A DNA stretch of 64,000 nt, from positions 9,071,062 to 9,135,061 of the forward strand of contig NC_080418.1 of NCBI RefSeq assembly GCF_029873635.1, read 5' to 3'. The translations under genes and the position numbers were made by a program. Under the pieces are notes generated by a model that saw only the letters and a list, made by a program, of their open reading frames with translations, made no database searches and was not told the DNA's origin. Below, piece after piece: positions 23,048 through 35,224 of this stretch. Numbering within the stretch: position 1 is the stretch's first letter; each line of letters begins with the position of its first letter. Source of the DNA: Malania oleifera. Taxonomy: Eukaryota; Streptophyta; Magnoliopsida; Santalales; Ximeniaceae.

Positions 23048-25222
23048 TGAAAAGTAAGGTGTAGTCCCAAGAGGGGGTTGAATTGGATTTAAAAACTTTC
23101 TTTTAATTCTTTTTGAGAATTCTTAAATTTATTTTATTTCTTTTAACCAATTCTTAACTTGTTTGTTTAACTCTTTAATCACAAAAGAACTTAAATTCTT
23201 TTATCCAATCAACAACACTATTGCTTAGCCAAACAAGTAATCAATCATTCAACCAAACCAATCAAGCACAATGTTTAAACCAAACAACCAAATGATTTGT
23301 CAAGTATAAGTTAACTACAACACTTCTTATGAAATCTTCAGTACTCTTTGGAATAGAAACACAAACCATTTAATATCATTCAATCACAATATAGCTTATG
23401 TTGTTAGCCTTGGATATAAAATTGAATTAAGCCCTGTATATATGAAATGTTATGCTTGCTAATATAAAGCCCTGTATGAATGGATTTGCCTCTTTAATAT
23501 GATGTGTAGTATAGAATCCAACACTCTTCCCAATATTCAAAATCCAAATAAACTCTTAGTTAATTTATCTTTGGGATGTTTAACCAAGTAACGTACTCCC
23601 GTATGGTTTTTTTCCAAAATATGGTTTAACCAACGAACTCCCTTTAGGTTTCCGCAACCCAAATCAAAATCAGACTTCAAGTTTACTTGATTTCCAAATA
23701 TACGTAGTATATATGATTTCCAATTTAAACATGTTCCTTTAACGGGTGGAACAATACCTTTACAACACTCTTTGGTTAAGGCTAGAGCCCACCTTCTCCA
23801 AACGATATCCTCTCGTCCAGTCACTCCTTAACTAGGTTAGAGCTCGCCTCTCTAAGCAATATCCCCTTGCTTAGCCAACGATCCAAACAACCCTTGGAAT
23901 CTTTAATCTACAAGATACAAATCAAATAGATGCGTACAAAGAACTTGCTCCTGAAAGAGCTGGTTAGTACAACAATTACAGCACAACTAATATACTTCAA
24001 AGTAAATCACATTATGGAATATAACTTGAAGCTCAATGAAGTTTATCACCGATTAATTATTTCAATGATTGAAAGATTTATAATTTGCAGCACAATTTCG
24101 GTGGAAGAAGATCAGCTAAAACTCATTTGAATTCGTGCACAATATATGAACTTGAAAGCAAGAGAGAGCCTTGAGAATTTTAAAGCAATTGAGAGATTTT
24201 GAATTTTTTGCTGAATTTGAATTCTTGGTGTATTGATTCAATGATCTATGAGGCTTATTTATAGACTTGAAAAGGTATGTAACTTAATCCCCAAGTTTCT
24301 TGGAGTATTCCCTAAGTTTTTACAAATTTTGAGCCCCAAGCAACCTCATTTAAAAATTTGACCGTTATGAAAAAATTCATAATAGCCGCGTGACAGATGA
24401 TTGTCCATTTTGGGCAATCGCCTATCAATTAAACCAAAGGGGTAGAAAGGTGGCATTCGGTTGTCCAAACCCACACAGATGCCTCAAAGTGCATTAGCAG
24501 TCGATTGTCCAGTTCTTGACAGTTGTCTGTCAAGCTGTTAGCTTTAAGTACCCTTCAGTATTTTGATCATAAAGTTTTATGTGTAACTCCAAATTTGACG
24601 TAATTGGTGTCAAATTAAATCTAAGAGGAAAGCCTACAACTTTCATGTTGAACACATTTTAAAATAACGAGTTTTTAATAGATAAAAATGCACCTCAATT
24701 TGGATGTAGAAAAATTGATAGCATTTGGAAAATCCTTTTTTTGGTGCTTTTCATTTCAATAATGATTCTAACCTTTTTGAAACAATTTTTGACCTCATAA
24801 AAATATTTTTCAAGTATGTTAAAAGGTATCTAGGCCCAAGAAATTAACCTAAGAGTTTCATGCATCCATATTGAAATTCTTTGAAGTACTTAAATGAAAT
24901 TTCTTAGACTCTTTCAAATTTTCAATCCTTGAATTCTTTGAGGTCTTTATGTCTGCTTCATCTTTCTTTGAGCTTTTCATGTTGATCACTTGGGCTTTCA
25001 TTCTTGAAGCTTTTTCTTTAGTATCAATGCTCTTATGATCTTCAAGTTTTAATCCATGCCTCAAGCTTGATATAATTATCCTTCTTTGAAGTACAAGCTT
25101 TCATGAATTCTTTAACCTTGTATTCATCATTGAGTTCTGAAAATGCATCACTTAAACAAAGCATGTTAAGTTCTACTTGTTTGTTAGCATCAAAAAAAAT
25201 GTTAAGCCTTGTAAGGCCAACA
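23048..25222 (-). repeat. 5' LTR of copia C
   Basis: 2175-bp LTR matching 14281-14684 plus 17289-19193, minus a 134-bp segment lost here at about 23727. A site GACAG-TTGT-CTGTC is readable at 24528-24541, with weaker copies at 24390-24520. Confidence 0.88.
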
Positions 25223-25227
25223 TATCC

Positions 25228-26766
25228 CCTTCTTCTCTCCTAACGCACCCAACCCCTTCTTCCCTTCTCTCCCTCTCTCTTCTCAGCTGCCCTCCTCCTG
25301 CTCTCTCCCTCTTCTTTCCCTCTCTCTCGGCCCTCTCATTTTCTCAGTCTCTCTTTCTCTCCCTTAGTCTCTGTCTCGGTTTCCCCTTCCTCCTGCTCTC
25401 TCCTTCTCCTTCCCTCTCTCTCTCTCTCTCTCTCCCTCAATCTCCCTCTCCCGTGAGCTCTCCTTCTACACCACCCAAAAGCTGCTGCAACTCCAGAAAC
25501 TCCCCGAAGCTACTGCTGTACAGCCACCACTCGAGGCACCCCAGCTGCAGCTGCTCCCTCCTGCTAGTTCTGCCAAGTCCCCTCTGCTTTAGCCGGCTAT
25601 CTCACTGCTACACAGCTGAGGTCACCACTACATAGTCATCCACTGCCAGTGTTCTCTGCTGCCAGTTTCTCCATAATGTCAAGGAGGTCCTCTGCTCTGC
25701 TGTCGGCTGAATCCTCTAAGCCCAGCTACAACTCCTCCTCTAGGTCATTGCACCACCAGCTGCTGCTCTTCCTTCAACCATGGCACTGCACCAGCCACAG
25801 ACCCAAGAATCATCCCCCTGCAATGCAACCATCCATCCACGACCAGCTTTTTTCCTATCTCTCTCTCTATCTCTCTCTCATCACTTCTTTTCTTTTTGTT
25901 ATTATTAAGTTGAATATGGTTATGTTTATTGAGGATTACTTGAAAGGTTTAATTTTTGAATATTATTTGAAGTATGTTATTAATGTTGCAATTTAATTGT
26001 TTATTTATTTTCTCAAGTAATTTTAGCGATAGATTTAGTTAATGCTTCAATATTTTTAATTAGTCTAGTAAGGTCCGGTTTGGTTCTAAAATAAAAATAA
26101 AAAAATAAAAAAATAAAAGAGAGAAAAAAAAAAGAATAAAATGAAAAATGAAAAAAAATTGTTTTTTTTTTAGAAAATTAAATTAGTTGTCCTTTTTAAA
26201 ATTTAACCTTTGTTGAAGCGTGATTAGTTTAAGGTTAGCCTTATTAAATTTTTCATTTTTATCATGTTTAGTTATCGTTTTAGTTGTTTAAACGTTAAAT
26301 TTTTGTTCGTGTTTGCGTTTAAATTTCGATTTTGGGTTAAGTTTTTAATTTTGTTAAAGATTCGGTTTTTATCGCTTGCGTTTGTGTTTGAGTGAGTTCC
26401 ATTATTGCGTGTTTTAATAACATATTAAAGTTACCATCTTTAGTTTCTATCCTGAAGTTTAATGCATGTTTCGATGTTTGCTTGATTAGATGTAGGGTTT
26501 CGTTCTTAGTATTTAATTCAGTGCATGCTAGGATTAAGCTTTAATTTGCGTGTTCGTTTAATTTGTCAAAAGTATATCTGAAACAATCTTGAAAATCTCG
26601 AATCTGAACTGAGTTTAGTAACTTTTTAATTTCAATTGGAAAAACGTAAAACTTGAGATTAAACTGCATTCCCTGGGAAAACGATCTAACCTTTAGGCTG
26701 AATATTACATGACGTAACTTCTATACTTGGGATAGTTTCCAAGTTGCTCATTTTTAGAGTGAGTCA
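25228..26766 (+). repeat. 3' LTR of gypsy B, second part
   Basis: After the TATCC duplication the B LTR resumes with ccttcttctctcctaacgc, matching 7150 in the 5' LTR, and runs to GAGTGAGTCA at 26766. The long proline/serine ORF at 25177-25635 is the counterpart of the CT-rich segment of the 5' LTR and is not a gene. Confidence 0.88.
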
Positions 26767-26771
26767 TGAAT

Positions 26772-27750
26772 TGTTCACATGATTCATCTTTATGGGAAAG
26801 AAACAGCACTCATGTGAACCTAGAATAATCATCTATGATAACAAAGGCATTTAATTTTCCACCTAAACTTTGAACTTGATTTGGACCAAATAAATCTAAA
26901 TGAAGCATTTCAAGTGGTCTAGTAGTAGATATAAATTTCTTTTTCTTAAAGCTTGATTTTGTTTGCTCACCCATTTGACATGCATCACAAATTTTATCTT
27001 TTACAAAATGAGTTTTTAGAAAGCCTTTAACAAAATCCTTTTTCAAAAGTTTTGACAAAAAATCCATATTAGCATGTCCTAAACGTTTATGTCATAACCA
27101 GCTAGCTTCATTTATTGTAGGAAAACAACTTACTTATTGCAAAGCTAGATTATCAAAAGTAGTAGTATATACATTTTCATGGCGATCTGCAGTGAAAAGG
27201 ATTTTATTATTTGATTTACTTTCAACTATGCATTTATCATTTTCAAATAATACCCTATAGCATTTATCACATAATTGACTAATGTTCAACAAATTATGCT
27301 TCAAGCCATCAACCAGTAAAACATCATCAATGACAAGAGAAGGTTCCTTACTAACCTTACCTAGGCCGATGATGCGCCCCTTAGCATTGTCAACGAATGT
27401 CACGTATCCTCCATCTTTGGGAGTGATGGATGCAAATTTGGCCTTGTCGCCGGTCATGTGTCGTGACCACCCGCTATCCAGGTACCACTTGTCCTTGGAG
27501 GAGGACGATCTCAAACACACCTACAATAAAAACTAAGTAACTAATGCTCTCCCCAAATTATGTTGGGTCCACAAGGGTTAGTGTCTGGATCACCTTTAAT
27601 TCTCCACACCTTTCTAATTTTCACATGTTTATTTCTAAGTGGACAATCAAACTGAATATGACTAATTTGCTTGCATTTAAAACATATTAGTTGACACCGA
27701 AGATCTTTAGGTGGGATTTGAGATTTTGATTTTGGTGTAAAGTGTCTCAA
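26772..27750 (-). pseudogene. Protease and integrase N-terminal half of copia A
   Basis: ORF 27750-27541 has a Cys-rich segment (ICFKCKQISHIQFDC, a second knuckle). ORF 27520-27134 is the copia protease, with the catalytic DSG at residues 15-17 in WYLDSGWSRHMTGD. ORF 27067-26810 is the integrase zinc region and start of the core (CDACQMGEQTKSSF, then LHLDLFGP with the first catalytic Asp, and IDDYSRFT). An in-frame stop follows at about 26808. Coding meaning runs on to 26772, where gypsy B interrupts it; the integrase continues at 6662. Frames differ between segments. Confidence 0.82.
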
Positions 27751-27907
27751 ATAAAGATTGGGTCATCTCATATTTTCAACACCATTAAAACCAATACCCT
27801 CTTTGCTAAAAGAGTTTCTTTGGGCCCCAAGGAGTTTTTCAAAATTTCATTGGCCCTCAGTAAATTTAAAAACAATTTTGGAGCTATCCTCCAATTTTCT
27901 CTCAAGC

Positions 27908-28870
27908 TCAGCAATTTTCAAATTTTTTTTCTTTAAGAATCAAAGCATGAGAGTTCTTATCAATTCCAAATAATTTTGACCAATTTTCACATTTCTTTTT
28001 CAAAGCATCATTATCCTTGGTCATTTTGTTCAAAAGTTTAGACACGCGAATATATTCATACTGTAATTCTCTAAAAATAGGCATGCTATTAGAATTACAA
28101 TCATCATCAAAAGAATAATATGAAGATAAAGAATAAAAAGACAATACCTCATCACCATGTGCCATCATGCACATGTTAGTAACCTCTGAATCACTACGGT
28201 TTTAATCTAAGTCACTGCTACTCAATTTATCCTACGAGATGCATGCTTTCATGGCTTTCTTCTTTTTCCTAGACTCCTTCTTCAGCGAAGGACAGTCAGG
28301 TTTGATGTGCCCAACCTTGTTGCAATTGTAGCATGTGAAAGCATTCGATTTTTCTTTTCTTCTACTAGACTCTCCCTTCTTAGATACAGAATCCCTAGGC
28401 TTGCTATATAGCCTACTGTTCTTCCTAAAGAACTTACTAAATTTCCTAGTTAGCAGGACCATATCATCACCAGAATCAAGTTCGCTGCACTCACTAGATG
28501 AATTAGTAGATGTTTTTAGTGCAGTTACTTTTCTCAGCCTATTGTGGTCATTTTGTCTCTCATTTATAGCCAACTAATAGGTGATAAGTGAACCTATTAG
28601 TTCATCTAGTGAGATGGTCTTAAGGTCTCTACCCTCAAATATGGACGTATCCTCAGCTTCCCAAACAGAGGCAAGCCTCTAAGGACTTTCCCAATCATCT
28701 CATATGTAGGATAGGTCTTTCCTAATGCATGCAATGAATTAATGATGTGTGTGAATCTAGTGTACATGCTCTGAATGGACTCACCAGTGTTCATCCTAAA
28801 GGCTTCATACTCACTGGTCAACATATCAATCCTACTATCTTTCACATCTCTAGTACCCTCATATGTGACC
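27908..28870 (-). pseudogene. Gag of copia A, main part
   Basis: Read on minus from 28870. 28845-28606 contains KDSRIDMLTSEYEAFRM, homologous to copia C gag. 28573-28232 has the CCHC knuckle CYNCNKVGHIKPDC at residues 81-94 of that ORF. 28174-27908 is a charged helical segment. Frameshifts lie between the ORFs. The upstream gag codons are displaced to 41736-41983 by gypsy E. Confidence 0.82.
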
Positions 28871-30237
28871 TGTAAGAACCCGAACCGTGATATATGAAAT
28901 AAATAAATAAGAGAAGGGTAAAATGATAAATTGAACAGGCTTCGTCGACAAATTTAGAGTTCGTCGACGAGGGCCCTTCTATTGTTCAGCAATGAAATGT
29001 AGGTGCTCATCGACAAGGAGAAGCCGAGAGGTTTCGAGAATTTGGAAATCTCAGGCTCATCGACGAGACCACCGCTTCGTTGAAGAACTGTCTTCATTGG
29101 CGCATCAACGAAGACACCAATTCTTCGACGAATTTGATCGAGTAAAAGGGCTATAAATATCTGTTTGTGTTGCTTCTAAGCTAAGAAATCAAAAATCCTC
29201 TCTCTCTCTCTCTCCCTAAGAACTTGAATTCCACTCTTTCTCTCTCTAGATTTCTTCATTGTACGTTATTGGAATCATCGATCCAACATTACCATGAGGA
29301 TCAGGGAAGGATTCTCTTCAAGATTTGTGGAATAAATCTTCATTCCGAGCATTTTCGGGTTTTGGATTAAAATCCAGGTAAGGCTCGGTTTTCAATTCTG
29401 TTTCAGTAGTTATGTAGGGAATAGAATTGTGAGTATGTTATGTAGTTTATAGGTTTTGGGAACTCGGTTCACAGTTTAGGGACAGTAGAGTTTGGGTTCG
29501 GATTTTTAGGGAAAGGTAAAGGGATTCTGTTTATGTCGATTATTTTTGAAATCAGACTTGGTGGAACTGTGGTTTACGGTCCTGTGTGTGTTTTGGTTAC
29601 TCATTTGGGGAAATCTAACGGGTAAAATTATGGGTTTTTCATGTTAAAATTTTGAGAAAAGGGGGGCATTGGGTTGCATCTCTAGTTTTGTTGGAAAACC
29701 GTGAATATATTGTGATATATATTATGTCATGGGGATGACCATGTCTTGACTTGTTTAAACTTTATATTTTTGGAAAAAACATGATTTAGATTACCAAATG
29801 GGTGTGGTTTGTTTGGTTATATGAACATGCATGGTTGTGTTTTACTGCAATGAAATAGGAACAGGGTTCTGAATTGTTCCAAGTTGTGAAAGAGTGTTCG
29901 GCTCTATATCCAAGGGTGTGAAATATCACTTGCCATGTTTAGTAAGAGTGTCCGACTTTATATCGAAGGGCGTGAGCTTTATCGGTTTATCGCTGAAGGG
30001 TGTGGATCCACCAGTTGTACCGGTACGATGTCATGGGAGCTTAGGGCTACGCCATGTGTCGGGGATGCCATGTGATGCGGGCTGGCTTCGGGCCGAAGGG
30101 TATGACGACACTGGGTTACTTGATCATGTGTGTGTGCGTGTGATGCACTATACTAGAATTTTTTTGTGAGAATACTGGAATTGCATTGAACTGTGTATGT
30201 TTTATGTCATGATAACACTCATATGCCACACACTGAT
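28871..30237 (+). repeat. 5' LTR of gypsy E, piece 1
   Basis: Matches 39963-41290 of the 3' LTR. U3 has seven TCGTCGACGA-like sites at 28941-29132 immediately before TATAAATA at 29152-29159. It is interrupted after CTGAT (30233-30237) by solo LTR F. Confidence 0.88.
28941..29159 (+). promoter_or_regulatory. TCGTCGACGA site array and TATA box of the gypsy E 5' LTR
   Basis: Sites near 28941, 28960, 29008, 29057, 29076, 29102 and 29122 are exact or one to two transitions away from the palindrome TTCGTCGACGAA. TATAAATA follows at 29152-29159, so the array occupies the promoter-proximal part of U3. Confidence 0.75.
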
Positions 30238-32059
30238 TGTAAGAACCCGAACCGTGATAAATGGGTTTAAATAAATAAAAGATGGGCAAATTGGGAAATT
30301 CTTATATTTCATCGACGAAGCCTTTGTTCTTCTCGTCGACGAAATTTAAAGACTTGTCGATGAGGAGAAGCCGAGGAGTCTCGGAAAAATCGGTGATCTC
30401 AGATTCATCGACAAGGCCACCGATTCGTCGACAAAGTCAATGAAAGATTCGTCAACGAAGGCACCATTTCGTCGATGAATTGGGCCGGGTCAAAGGGCTA
30501 TAAATAGGATTTTTCATTACTTCACCATTAAGAAACTTCAATCTTATCTCTCTCTCTCTCTCTCTAGAACTCTCCCTACTCTCTCTCTCTCTTTAGATTT
30601 CTTCACCGATTGTTGCTGGAATCATGAATTTGAGGTTACCATGAGGATCATGGAAAGATTCTCTACAACTTCTACGGATTGGAATCTCGTTTCGGAGATT
30701 TTTGGGTTTTGGCGAAAAATTGAGGTAAGGCTCGGTTTTCAATTCTGATCCGGTAGTTTTATAGGAAACTATCTTGTGAGCATATTCTATGCTGTGATTT
30801 GTAGGTTTTGGAACTCGGTTCGCTGTTTAGGGACCTTGGAGTTCTGGATTTATTTTTCGGGGAAAAGGTAAGGGGAATTGTGTTTATATCGGTTATTTTT
30901 GAAATCAGACTCAATGGAACTGTGGTTCACGGTCCTGTGTGTGTTTTGGCTACTCATTTGGGGGGATCTAACAGGGAAAACTACGGGTTTTTCATTTTTA
31001 CAGTTTTGGAAAAAAGGGGGCAACGGGCTGGATCCTTGGTTTTGTTGAAAACCGAGGGTATATGTTGATTTATACTGTGATATTGGGATGGTCGTGCCTT
31101 GACTTGTTTAAATTGTAATTGTTTGGAAAACCATGACTTAGATTACCAAATGGGTGTGGTTTGTTTGGTTATATGAGCATGCATGTGTGCGTGATATGTT
31201 GAAATGCTAGTAGGAACGCGGTTCTGAAATTGTTCCAGGTACTGAGAGTGTCCGGCTCTATATCCGAGGGCGTATATTTTACCGCCTGCCATGTGAGCAA
31301 GAGTGTCTGGCTCTATATCTGAGGGCATGAGCCTATTCCGACAGATTAGGCCGAAGGGTGTGGATCCACCAGTTATGCGCCAGTACGATGCCATGGGAGT
31401 CAAGGATAGCCATGTGCCGGTGGCGCCATGTTCTCGAGTTGGCTACGGGCCAACGCCATATGTCGTGGGCCGGCTTTGGGCCAAAGGGTGTGATGACACC
31501 GGGATTGTAGATCATATGTATGTGTATGGGTGCGTGTATGCACTGTGGAAATTAGTACTAGAATGCATTTAACTGCGTGTATGTTGTATCATGATAACAC
31601 TCAAATGCCACACACCGATATAACATGTGTTCTTCCTTATTGAGAGGTGTCTCACCCCTGCTGTATGTACATTTTTACAAGTCTTTCAAGTAACCAGAAC
31701 TAGCATCCTAGTGTATGGAGCGTAGTGGCCAGTGTACTGCGTTTAGCGCTTGGGTAAGTGCTAGGACTGTATTTTTGGTGGGTTTCCATTTTGTGATGTA
31801 TTTGGGCACCCGTTTGTATGTTTTGTTAGAGTCATGTTCTGCTCTTGTATAGACTCTAGTATGGTACTGTATATGTTATATAGAATGACCTTTTCTGCTG
31901 CGTATATGATTGTGTTTGGATGTGTTTAGGGTGCCTGGGAACCCCACGGGGTCAGATCCTCATCCATTGTACTGTATCTTTGAATGTTTTATCAGATACA
32001 GGGATAGGTTAGATTACATTTTCACCCTTGGGTCTCATTTCGGGGTTCGGGGCGTGAGA
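30238..32059 (+). repeat. Solo LTR F (gypsy E-related) inside the 5' LTR of E
   Basis: It starts TGTAAGAACCCG and ends GGGGCGTGAGA (decayed TG...CA end), with the perfect TSD CTGAT (30233-30237 and 32060-32064). The 1822-bp sequence is related to the E LTR along its length but clearly diverged. It has seven sites of the TCGTCGACGA family at 30308-30476 and TATAAATA at 30499-30506. No internal region or partner LTR is present, so it is a solo LTR. Confidence 0.87.
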
Positions 32060-32064
32060 CTGAT

Positions 32065-32428
32065 ATAACCTGGATCTGCCTTACTGAGAGGTGTCTCAAC
32101 CCCTATCGTACGTACATGTTTTTCAAGTCTTTCGAGTAACCGAAACTAGCATCCTTGTGTTGGGAGCGTAGTGGTTGATGTACTGCGGGGAGTACTTGTG
32201 TAATTACTAGGACTTTGTTGGGTTGTCATTTTGGGGTTTTGGCTGACACCTGGGTTTATGTTTTGTATTATGGAGCTTAAGCTCCTTTTGCATAGACTCT
32301 GGTATGGTACAAAGTATGTATAAAGAAAACAGTTTCCGCTGTGTATATGTCTTGTATATGGATGTGTATAGGGTATACGAGAACCCCACGGGGTCGGACC
32401 CTTATTTATTATGGTGTATCATTGGTGA
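32065..32428 (+). repeat. 5' LTR of gypsy E, piece 2
   Basis: Resumes after solo LTR F and matches 41294-41655 of the 3' LTR (ccttactgagaggtgtctca and onward). It is cut at 32428 by LTR G. Confidence 0.87.
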
Positions 32429-34824
32429 TGTAACGACCCGGAGAAGTAAAATTATTAAATAATTAGGAAATATAATAAATGAAATGGATTAATGGATAAT
32501 AAGGAAAAGAGAAGGAAAGATTTTAGAAGGAATGGCAGGCCTCATCGACGAATGTCCTGTCTTCGTCGACAAAAGTCCTTCTAGAGATCATCAACAAACT
32601 CAGTCCCTCGTTGACGAAGGAATTCCGAGAGAGAATTTTGAAAATCTGAATTTCGTCAACGAAGGTATCTTCTCATCGACGAAGTCTCTATAGTGGCTTG
32701 TCGATGAACCCACATGTCTCATCGATGAAGCCTTGCCTATAAATAGAGTTTTCTTCATTTTTCAGCTAGAACTTGCGAACTTTCTTCTCTCTCCCTCTCT
32801 CCCTCTTTCTCTCTCTCTCTCTAAAATGGTTTTCCCACCTTCTTTCTTCAATTTCAGGCTAGATTTCACCTAGTTTGACGATCTGAAACTGCCACAAGAT
32901 TCATAGGATCGTTCTCTACAAGGCTGTAAAAGCTGATCGTTGGTTTTAGGGGTTTGGGAAACATCCCAATATCAGGGTAAATGAGTTATTTTTGGATTTT
33001 CTTAATGAATAATGTTATTTGGAGCCTAGGAAGTAGTAAATAAGTGTTTTTCTTAAGGTTTGAGTTAGTTGGAATTTATTTAAATAAAAATAGGATTTTT
33101 GGATTCAAGGTCCAAGTGAACGTTGTGGGTATCAATTCGAGGATCCTACCAGCGTAGTTCGAAAGTTAGGTAAGGGAAAATTACATATTAAGTCAGGTTT
33201 TTCATGAATTAAAATGGATTATGTTTTATTTAAGTATGTATGTTTCCATGTGGGTATAAAATGCGAACCATGTAAAATTATGTTTTCTGAGCTTAGGACT
33301 GTTTATATAACTATGTATATGTGAAAGTAAACAAATGAAAGTGAAAAGTAATTTCTGAAGAATTATGTAAGAAATGAAATGTATTTTCAACATATAAATG
33401 TTAAATGTGAGTTGGTCTATTTTACAGGAATATGTATGAATTTTACTGCTCAATTGTGTGGCATGAGTAAATGTAAATTCTATGCGAATATATGTTAAAT
33501 GTATGAGATGCAGGCTAAATAAGTAAAGTATTAAGAATAAAATGTGATATGGACTATGTTGCTTATGTGTGTTAAATGCAACCATGTAAATGTAAGACAG
33601 CTGAAAACGAGTCATGTTAGTAGATACTAGCACACTTCTGTGTAGACTAACTGATGACAGCTAAAAGGAGTTGTAGACTAACTAATGATGGCTAAAGACT
33701 AGTTGTAGTACGAAGGAAAGAAAGGAAAATGCAATGAAATGACCATGGTATGAAATGATAAATGTGAACGATGCAACGTTGAAGAATTACGTAAAGTAAA
33801 ATGCAATGCAATGTTTAAGCTATGAACATGAACAGATGTGTATGATTGAATAATGATAGAAAGAATAATGTATTATGATATTAGAAGTATATGCATGTAG
33901 AACATGTTATGATTGGGCAAGGCATACTCTTCGCTTGAGGACTTACTGAGTAAGGCGAGTGCACTAGTAACTTCAGATGTGGCAGTAGCTGCATAGCGTA
34001 CTAGGGCAGAGGGAACCTACTTGTATGGGCGGGTAGATTTCCCAATCCTTAGGGCCTTACTAGTAAACCATTGTTGAACTGTGTGAGTACGAGATTAAGT
34101 TAATACTTGAGGGTTTACTGAGTAAGGTGAGTGCTCTAGTATGCTTTAGTAGTGACCTTCAGGTTGCTTATGTATTAGAGCAGAGGGGTGCTACTTGTAT
34201 GGGCGGGTAATCACCCTTATCCTTAGGTAATCTTGTGGGTTAAACTTTTGCATGTGTTTGATTAGATTCAGAGAATGATTTCACTGTTATGTTAATGATT
34301 TGCAAATGTTATTAAAATGGTATATATATACCTCCTGTTAGTCACACGCTATTTTAATATGTATATTTCTTCCCTTACTGAGATGTGTCTCACCCGAATA
34401 TGATTATTTCTTTTTCTAGACATCCGCAAGGTCGGGCTTAGGGAGCTCGAGGGTTTATAGTCTTTTGAGGATTGTAAAAGAGAAAGGGTATATTTTTTAT
34501 ATACTGTGGGATTGTAATAAGTATAAAGTTTAAGTTTATGTTTTATGTTGTTATGTTTTAAGTCTATTGAGGAAGGTATGATTGTGAGTACTGGTTTTGT
34601 GGATTGAGATTTGGAGATACGTCTATATATGAAAATGCAGGTGATGGAGGATTTATTATGGATTATAGTTAGAATTAGTAAACTCTGGTATAATGGTGTT
34701 ATGATATTATTATGAATGGAGATTATGTTTATGTTTTTTGCTACGTATGTTTAGATTTATGGATTATCAGGATATTATCAGGTATAAGGCACTGGACCTG
34801 GGATTAAGAGTTCGGGGCATTATA
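32429..34824 (+). repeat. Probable solo LTR G (gypsy, TGTAACGACC family) inside the 5' LTR of E
   Basis: It starts TGTAACGACCCGG. Its U3 has eight TCGTCGACGA-like sites at 32542-32728, then TATAAATA at 32738-32745, then a CT-rich leader. The right end is placed at GGGCATTATA (34824) because the E LTR resumes with ttgtatgat right after. Flanks GGTGA and GGTTG are not a perfect TSD, so the end or insertion mode is less sure than for F. It contains no coding region. Confidence 0.68.
33930..34232 (+). repeat. Duplicated segment inside LTR G
   Basis: Two copies of about 125 bp (starting near 33934 and 34105) share cttactgagtaaggcgagtg and cctacttgtatgggcgggta with scattered differences. This is a partial tandem duplication within the LTR. 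Confidence 0.7.
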
Positions 34825-34897
34825 GGTTGTATGATATAGGGACAGGTTAGGTTACTAATTCACCCCTAGGTCCCATTGCTGGGTTCAGGGTGTGACA
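34825..34897 (+). repeat. 5' LTR of gypsy E, piece 3
   Basis: Final 73 bp of the LTR, matching the end of the 3' LTR up to GTGTGACA. The three pieces total 1804 bp, against 1768 bp for the 3' LTR. Confidence 0.85.
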
Positions 34898-34899
34898 GC

Positions 34900-34913
34900 T
34901 TAGTATCAGAACT
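34900..34913 (+). other. Primer-binding site of gypsy E (initiator Met-tRNA type, decayed)
   Basis: TTAGTATCAGAACTAA begins two bases after the LTR end and resembles TGGTATCAGAGC with three transitions. Confidence 0.65.
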
Positions 34914-35224
34914 AACCATGTTGTTAGGTCTTATAGACTTGGTTAGGCGTAGCTATGTGTACATACCAGAGTATAAGAGGTAGGAAATGGGTAGAGTAGG
35001 TCGAGGGTTGTTTTGTTGCTAGACAAGGACTCTTTGGCGGTGTTCCTTGTTTTTCGTAGAATGACGATTTCAGTAAAATCATGGTAAACCATTGATGATT
35101 TTCGTATCGGTGTGATAGGACAGACCTAGACCTGTAAAATGGTAGTTAACATAACTAGTTGTAAATGATTGCGTCAACTGTACATGACATAGGAGTACTA
35201 ATAAATCCCTATTGTTTTTTCAGA

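Larger units (their letters stand above)
14281..25222 (-). mobile_element. Copia C: gag-only Ty1/copia element (non-autonomous) inserted in the 3' LTR of gypsy B
   Basis: It starts TGAAAAGTAAGG and ends AAGGCCAACA, with the perfect TSD TATCC (14276-14280 and 25223-25227). On the minus strand: 5' LTR 23048-25222, Met-type primer site, decayed gag with a zinc knuckle and a charged coiled-coil tail, about 1.9 kb of non-coding sequence, polypurine tract, 3' LTR 14281-19193. Protease, integrase, RT and RNase H are all missing. Its 3' LTR is split by a solo LTR at 14685-17283. Confidence 0.88.
6663..26766 (+). mobile_element. Gypsy B: Athila-like Ty3/gypsy element with internal deletion, itself hit by copia C
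   Basis: It starts TGATTACGTGC and ends GAGTGAGTCA, with the perfect TSD TGAAT (6658-6662 and 26767-26771). The 5' LTR is 6663-8643. The primer site matches the Asp-tRNA type used by Athila elements. A decayed gag and protease follow, then only the tail of integrase, then a long non-coding stretch. The 3' LTR starts at 13791 and is split by copia C. Reverse transcriptase and RNase H are absent, so it could move only with enzymes from another copy. It lies in copia A integrase in the opposite orientation. Confidence 0.88.

Noticed and set aside
30808-31572. ORFs in solo LTR F and similar ORFs in the E LTRs (for example 29894-30169)
   Set aside because: Frames are not kept between the related LTR copies; they reflect LTR composition.
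34898-34920. Possible tRNA gene fragments near the LTR ends
   Set aside because: These are primer-binding sites complementary to tRNA 3' ends; no cloverleaf is present.
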